From: Torymus aiolomorphi
Taxonomy: Eukaryota; Arthropoda; Insecta; Hymenoptera; Torymidae
DNA length: 64,000 bases
Assembly: GCA_036365515.1 (NCBI GenBank)
Contig: CM070877.1
Location: 16,696,201-16,760,200 of the forward strand
Direction: 5' to 3'
Shown here: positions 57,836-64,000 of the stretch, piece by piece
Position numbering within the stretch: position 1 is the stretch's first letter
Layout: the number at the start of each line of letters is the position of its first letter
Notes under the pieces: generated by a model
Database searches by the model: none
What the model saw: only the letters and a program-made list of their open reading frames with translations
Told to the model about the DNA's origin: nothing
Made by a program: the position numbers and the translations under genes

Positions 57836-59214
57836 GGGCCACATATGTGAATACGCTTGCGTACGAATCCGCATAGCGCATTGGAGTCACTAGGAAAACT
57901 TTGTAATGCCAACTTTGCAGGAAAGTCACTATGGTTTCGTGAGGAACTTCTATTGTTGAGAGGGTTCACGAAGTCATACTGACTTTCCTGTACAGTTGGC
58001 ACTAGCGAGTTTCTCTTAGGCCGTCTAGTGATTCCGCCGCGTAGTAGGCTGTGACTCCAACAGAGTACAGAGTGCTATTTCGCGTACTGTACGAGTGCTG
58101 TTTCGCGTGCCATGTCGTGGCAGCACGCGTGTGGAACGTTTAGTATTTACATCTAGTGTAGAAAGGTCTCGCCAGTTATCCTCTGCGCATGTGCGCACCG
58201 CCAGCTGATTTGAAAGAAAAAGCGAACTTATTTATTAATAATAAATTATTTACAAAATTACGATGTATATTTAATACTTTTATTATGTATAGTATCATTA
58301 CATTTCAATATATATTTGTTTACTTTTGCAAAAATAAAGAAATACTAAAAAAATTTATATTTATTATTATTAAAAAAAGGCATAGAAATAAATTGATAAT
58401 ACATTTGAAATTTTTTAAATTTATTTCAATAGCAAATATAAAAAGTTATACATTAGTAAATATTAGTAAAATATTAGGTATTAATACCTACGGAAAAATA
58501 TTATACGATACAGAATTATAAAATTCACTTATACAAGATACAAAATTACAAGCAAAAGGCAGCAATGGTAGTATTTCACAAAATTTAATAAAGAATAATA
58601 AAAAGCATTTTTTTTTTTTTACGATTGAATTTAATTATACTCACTCGTTGCAGTACTTAAAATTCATAAAATTTGAAAAAGGAATCTAAAAACATTCTTA
58701 TTAAACTTAAAAAAAATTACTAATACAAGATGAAAAATTAGAATCATTATTTTTTAATGTAATTTTTAAAAATTTTCATTATTTTTAGAAAAGCTAGGCC
58801 TTTTTTTGTTTAGGTAACATATTAAAATTCATTATAATGATGTTGATTCTGGCTACAATGGATGTTTTCATGTTAACATTTTCAACCTGCATTTTTGATA
58901 AGGCTTTCAATTCGATATTCGATGGCTGTTCCCTCTTCCTTTTCTTAGAAGTTTTAGTATAAATATTTTTGTCAGAAGTTAACATAGCTACATTTCTCCG
59001 AGATCAACTGGCGGTGCGCACATGCGCAGAATATAACTGGCGAGACCTTTCTACACTATAAGATATAAATACTAAACGTTCCACACGCATGCTGCCACGA
59101 CATGGCACGCGAAACAGCACTCGTACAGCACGCGAAACAGCACTCTGTACTCTATTGGAGTCACAGCCGTACGCATTCATGCGCAAGCGTATTCACATAA
59201 TATGTGGCCCTGGC
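57836..59214. mobile_element. Large TIR element with an AT-rich core and a nested insert in the left arm
   Basis: The left arm (57836-57893, then 58049-58210) and right arm (59002-59214) are inverse copies carrying GGCCACATATGTGAATACGC, GTGACTCCAA, CGCGAAACAGCACTC (right reading) and GGCGGTGCGCACATGCGCAG (right reading). The 155 bases at 57894-58048 are absent from the right arm and have CACTAG/CTAGTG ends, so they are a later insertion. The core (58211-59001) is about 80% AT with no gene. Confidence 0.8.
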
Positions 59215-59410
59215 CTAACTCAGAGTTGTGTGAAGGGCCTACGAGTCGGCTGTTGGGCTGCGTCGGTTTGGGCGAATCCACACTACCCTACCCCTACCCC
59301 GTACCCTGTATGCATATACCAGCGGCGTATATCTGTATGTGTAATATGTATAGATATACATCACTAGTTTCATACTGGGTACGAGGTAGGTGTAGGGTAT
59401 AAAGACCCAA

Positions 59411-60258
59411 TTTCATGCGACGAATAATTCGTTACGAGTGGAAGTCACGTGGTCACTCGCAATTCGTAAAAGTTTATTCGCAAAAAGCAAAAATCTTTCT
59501 GCTTTATGCAAATGTTCGCAAAAATCACGGAATACAAAGAGTAAATAAATAATATTTTTTATAAAATAACAAAGCTGTGCGAAATGGAAGGGACGAATGC
59601 GGTAAGTAAATATAAGAAAATAAGTATATTTTTCTTATTATAAATTTTGAGTTATAAATGTACATATATTATACGTGCTTTTTTTCGTATACTTCCTTTT
59701 CTTACGAAGCAAGATTATTGCAGCTGTTGCTACAGCTATTCTCTTGTGGTAATACTGATTCATTTCTAAATAATTTATTTGCTATTGAATTTCATTATTA
59801 TATCTTTCAACATCCGAATCTTCAAAGTCCATTGTAATAGTTCTTAAACTTAGAAATACTTTTGATTTTTGTGTGGGTATTTTCTGTTTTCTATTTTTAT
59901 ATGACAATATTTTGCACAAAATGTTTTTTCCGCCCTTTAACCTCAAAATGCCATCTTAAATGTCATTTTGCGGCCTCGGACGGAAAAATACGTTACTGAA
60001 ACGTGGACGTAAGAGAATTTTTACCTCATGCGACTTTTCGACCTCGCTTCGCTCGGCCGAAAAACGTCGCATGAGGTAAATAATCCTCTTCCGCCCGCGT
60101 TAGTAATGTACTATTTACGTTGTGTTCAACTCATTTGTTGCTCCAAAAACAAAATCAGCTGGTCACTCGTTCTAATATTTCGCTGTTCGCACCGAATAAT
60201 TTTCTACTCGCAAAAGTAAATCACTCGCAATTCGCAACGAATAATTCGTTGCATGAAA
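59411..60258. mobile_element. TIR element with CGAATAATTCG ends
   Basis: TTTCATGCGACGAATAATTC on the left mirrors GAATAATTCGTTGCATGAAA on the right. Additional TCACTCGCAATTCG blocks lie inside both ends. It carries a hairpin element at 59905-60118 and no coding frame. Confidence 0.75.
59905..60118. mobile_element. Hairpin element, copy 3 (TAGTACATT-ended family)
   Basis: It begins CAATATTTTGCACAAAATG and ends AATGTACTATTTACG. It holds AACCTCAAAATGCC and a hairpin with stem TTTACCTCATGCGAC, loop CTCGCTTCGCTCGG and the mirrored stem. The ends and order match copies 1 and 2, but the stems differ in sequence. Confidence 0.75.
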
Positions 60259-60667
60259 AGGCGCCCTAACAGTGTGGTTGCCCTTTGCCATCGCTTGCGC
60301 GGACAAATGTTTTTACTTCCGATTTTCTTCCCGCGAAATTCAAACGTGTTTCGCGCGTAATGTTTAAATTGAAGGTATTACCGCTGCTTTCTCATTTTAA
60401 TGAACTGAATTATTTGATGTATAATATGTTATCTTTTTAGGCAAATCAAAGCTCGTTTCCGAGGTCTATTTAAATATGTAACTAAATAATATGTAATAAA
60501 ATGTAATAAATGTAATAAAATAAATATAATAAAAGTCCTGCTTTATTATTGAACCTGTTTTATTGGCGGAACGTGCCAAAATAATTGATATAAAAAAAAG
60601 AATAGATATTTACGTCTTAAATAAATTCAGTTGCCCTTCAATAATCCTGTAGTACATTGTATTTCAA

Positions 60668-60789
60668 AATTTTGAGGCAAAAAAACAACGACACCTTTGT
60701 TTATTTTTGGAACGAAACTTCATTGATTTTCGTTCATTTTCGTTCCAAAAATAAACAAAGGTGTCGTCGTTCTTTTTGCCTCAAAACTT
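60668..60789. repeat. Perfect-arm inverted repeat
   Basis: TTTTGAGGCAAAAAAACAAC with CACCTTTGTTTATTTTTGGA is mirrored by TCCAAAAATAAACAAAGGTG and GTTCTTTTTGCCTCAAAA. Confidence 0.88.
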
Positions 60790-60845
60790 TGTAGATAATT
60801 GAATTTGTTCAAGGCGTAAATCATTATTCTTTTTTCATATTTATT

Positions 60846-61056
60846 AGAGCGAGTCCACATAAGAGGCACAGGCCTGTGCTTTTGTACCAAGCGAAAAAAA
60901 CTAGTTGTCCGATATATAGCATACTCATGACCCATGGCAGAAGTTCAATATGTTAATTTTCAGCAATGGGTAACGAGTATGCTAGATGTCGGACAACTAT
61001 TTTTTTTTCGCTTGGCCCAAAAGCACAGGCCTGTGCCTCTTATGTGGACTCGCTCT
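60846..61056. repeat. Inverted repeat with arms of about 90 bp
   Basis: AGAGCGAGTCCACATAAGAG at the left is mirrored by CTCTTATGTGGACTCGCTCT at the right. The arms include AGCACAGGCCTGTGC and the TAGTTGTCCGA block. Confidence 0.9.
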
Positions 61057-61204
61057 TACTTTTACATGTTCAATCGATAAAACAGTGTTAGTGTATAGTA
61101 AAGTATAGTCTGCCCCCCCCCCCCTCCGTGACTACTGTTCTGATTACAGTTAAATTTTACTCCTCCTGATTACAGTTAAATTTCTAACCTCAAAATTTTG
61201 GTAT

Positions 61205-61440
61205 CCCTACTTAAAAGAAGGATTAAAACGGATTGAGAAAACCAATCCGTTTCAATCCCTTTTTTGAATCCGTTTAAGTCCGTTCTAATCCATTATAAAT
61301 CCGTTGCCATCCGTAAAATATATTTTTTCACGTACTTGGATTGAAACTGATTGAAACGGATATCTCATAAAATATTTCCAATCCGTTTTTTGAACATTTT
61401 AGGTCCATTTCAATCCGTTTCAATCCTTTTTTTAAAGTAG
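61205..61440. repeat. Degenerate ATCCGTTT-rich repeat
   Basis: ATCCGTTT-like octamers recur many times in both orientations (AATCCGTTTCAATCC, GATTGAAACGGAT), suggesting a degenerate short tandem repeat. Confidence 0.65.
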
Positions 61441-61936
61441 GTATTGTAGAAATAAACTAAAATAAATACAATCCAAGTTTCAGTAAAAAATATTGGATAA
61501 ATTTGCGGATGTTAAAAAGTTTTTAAATTTATAATATTCCAATATTAATTGTATAAGTAAAGGTAAAGGAAGAGAAATGGAATATATACACGAAATTCCC
61601 CCTAGACAGACTCTTAAATAAAAAAAACTATAGTACAATAAAAACAAATGTCCATACTAGATAAATAATAAATAATAAAAGTTTTTTATACAGAACCTAA
61701 AATACAGAAAGATTATTTATAGAAATATGACATTATGTCTATATAATGATAATGAAAAAAAATAATTCTTAAAACTACCAACTCTTTTCATAATTTTATT
61801 AAAAATGCTGAAAAAAAACACTTCCATCTATAAAATTATTATAAAAATGGCGCTATTTAAATCGTTGCGCCATTCCTCTAATTTTGTTAATGTTCATCAA
61901 TACGTGCTCCATGTTTCATAATTTTGTCTCGGCAGT

Positions 61937-62838
61937 CCGAATGGAAATAATAATCGTACAACTATGTTACAATCTAGTACATTGTTGTAAATTATCGCAC
62001 CATTTGGTACATTTCGGTACGTTTTGATTAAGATTCGGACATTTGTACGGGGTCGTACCTAAACGTACCGAATCGTACGGGAATGTATGTCAGAGTACTC
62101 GAAGGTACAGCCTCGTACATAAACTTACAGTAACTTACATATGCTGAGAAAAATTATTTTTTGTCTCCAAAAATTTCTTGCCTAAGCATACCGAAACGTA
62201 CCCAAACGTACCAAAACATGCGGAAACGTACCTCAGCGTACAAAAACGTACGAAAATGTACATCAATGTACATGAATATACGGTATTATAAAGAAAATTA
62301 TGAGAACTTGAAATATACTGGAAAATATTTGTCATTTCAAAAGTTTTTGTAGAATACAAATTTTCGTAAAATATTACATTTTACAATTCCGTACGTTTGC
62401 GTATGTTATCGCATGTTTCTGTAAGGTCACGTATGTTGTTGTACATTGCTTTACGTTTTCGTACGTTTTGGTACATGGCAGTAGGTTTCGGTATGTTTCG
62501 GTACGTTTCGGTACGTTTCGGTACGTTTCGGTGCATTTCGGTACAAAAATATTTGCATATTGATACATTTATATGGTACATACAAGTATGTTTCCGTTCA
62601 TTTTCGTACGTACAAGTATGTCACTGTGCGTCACCGTACGTTTCTGCAAGTTTACGTACGATTCGATACGATTTGGTACGTTTTGGTAGATTATCGTATA
62701 AAATGTCCGAATCTTAATCAAAATGTACCGAAACGTACCAAATCGTACGGAAAGGTACAGAAACATAGCGACACATAAAGCAACGTGCCGAAACATACGA
62801 TAATTTACATTGTAGTACCGTTTATTTTTTCCATTCGG
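61937..62838. repeat. GTAC-rich decamer array with inverted ends
   Basis: CCGAATGGAAA at the left end is mirrored by TTTTTTCCATTCGG at the right. Between them GTAC recurs dozens of times at about 9-11-base spacing, as CGTACCGAAA-type units on the left and GGTACGTTTC-type units on the right. TTGATTAAGATTCGGACATT is mirrored near 62700. No frame in it has protein motifs. Confidence 0.8.
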
Positions 62839-64000
62839 GAGTGGATAGAAAACTTGTCTATGTCACAACTTAAAAGTCAACATAAACTTGCATTTCAAAT
62901 ACTTACTCGAGTCGGTGTGAAAAATGGTAAGTCGAGACGAGACAGTATCATATAGACCATGGTCTTCCTCGGCTCACGCCTCTAAAACCTACTAAAAAAA
63001 ATAAAAACATCGGGCTTGCGCATGCGTATAAGCGTCATTTCTACCGAGACAGCTCTGTGTCGTCATTTAATTGGTGTATGTCGCGCCGACACACTCACAA
63101 GAATCAGGGCCCAGTTCCCGGCATCTGCTTTTACCATGCACTGTTTGGAGATAAAGCGCACAAGTGTACTAGCAGTCAGTGAAAGATGGCGGCGAAATTT
63201 CATTCAAAAAAATGAGTGTCGAGAAAATAAAATGTATAAAAAATTAGTAAATAATTGAATGTAAATACAATAGAATAAGATGTAAATTGCAATTTGTTAT
63301 TGCATATTTTTCTGCCGTTTTTTCTTACTTAATAATTAAATAAAACTTTATTCTTTTTTATTTTGCAACCCCTTCATCTCCTTTCTCAAATTTTTAATTA
63401 TTGTCTTTGATTATTTTACTCAACATTGTATTTAATTTTCAATAACCTTTAGAGATAATATACAATTAAAATTAAAAAATTGAAAAATTTTAATATTTAA
63501 TAAAATAACTTAAATATTTCGAATTTACTATTAAACTAAAATAAAGAATTTTTTAAATTACATAAAAAAAGTTGTTTCGCTGTCCAAACAAACGATTCAA
63601 ATATGTTTTCTACTTGGATAATTATTTAAAATATATATTTTATAATAATTTTATACGTATTTTTTGTATAGATACAGTATGTTGTAATCGTTTTTCTAAT
63701 TTTTTATAATTTTTATTAAAGTTTACCATAGCATTAATAATTACTGATAAGATACTAAAATCCAGCTTCAAATGTGTCATTTGCTGAGTACGACCTAGAA
63801 CTATGATACAACTCGAGGCTAATACATTGTTTACTTTGACTGTAGAGGCGGATATTATTTCGCGTGCATGTATATTAATTATATCATCTTAAATATCATG
63901 ATACTTTCAATTAAACAAATTCAACTATAACCATAGCAACGCTTCTACTTTTGTTTTTTCGAAATAGCAATGAAATTGCGCAGTAGCCAACGTCCACGAG
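62839..64000. other. Intergenic end of the window
   Basis: A modest CG-rich patch (63005-63200) contains GAAAGATGGCGGCG, a YY1/Pho-like motif often found at start sites. The remainder is very AT-rich. No coding exon could be supported. Confidence 0.4.

Noticed and set aside
62135..62796. Open frames in the GTAC array
   Set aside because: They are repeat-driven (FGTFRYVSV-like translations), appear on both strands, and have no conserved domain.

Overview
The window is animal nuclear DNA, almost certainly from an insect and probably from a hymenopteran, perhaps a parasitoid (chalcid-like) wasp. The evidence is two recognisable insect genes split by GT-AG introns, very dense dinucleotide microsatellites, and many short non-autonomous elements. 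The insect identification rests on the proteins; the narrower placement is inference.

Gene 1, plus strand: most of cap'n'collar (cnc), the insect NRF1/NRF2-like CNC-bZIP transcription factor. Its 3' coding exons (27475-52888) are joined in a fully consistent reading frame and end in a CNC domain, basic region, leucine zipper and Neh3-like tail. Two alternative 5' routes feed the shared exon at 27475. One is a long CncC-like route through exons 8225-8604 and 9099-9308, whose start lies outside the window or was not found. The other is a short route from its own first exon at 15212-15364, giving a 678-residue protein. Noncoding first-exon candidates lie at about 1.1-1.69 kb and 42.3-42.7 kb.

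Gene 2, minus strand: a complete vasa gene (germ-line DEAD-box RNA helicase). It has seven coding exons (33465 down to 30224) that give 696 residues. It sits inside the large cnc intron between 29807 and 50689. Its first noncoding exon is near 34.8 kb, and its 5' intron carries three tandem units of about 164 bp, each with a CACGTG E-box.

Layout: 1-8 kb, upstream cnc intron with a possible first exon; 8.2-9.3 kb, two long-isoform exons; 13.7-14.6 kb, a dead LINE fragment; 14.8-15.4 kb, short-isoform promoter and first exon; 15.4-27.5 kb, intron with numerous 11-bp-phased degenerate arrays; 27.5-29.8 kb, two shared exons separated by a composite foldback element; 29.85-34.9 kb, vasa; 35-50.7 kb, intron with two related foldback elements, a long GT tract and a candidate internal promoter; 50.7-52.9 kb, terminal cnc exons; 52.9 to about 55.2 kb, cnc 3' UTR; 55.3-64 kb, an intergenic stretch filled with inverted-repeat elements (a hAT-like element with its target duplication, nested TIR elements and a GTAC-rich array).

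The most unusual signals are the phased 11-bp arrays spread through the 5' introns of cnc, a family of hairpin elements with shared ends and a shared loop but differing stems, the E-box tandem repeat in the vasa 5' intron, a uORF whose stop overlaps the cnc start codon, and a likely Keap1-binding ETGE motif cut by an intron.
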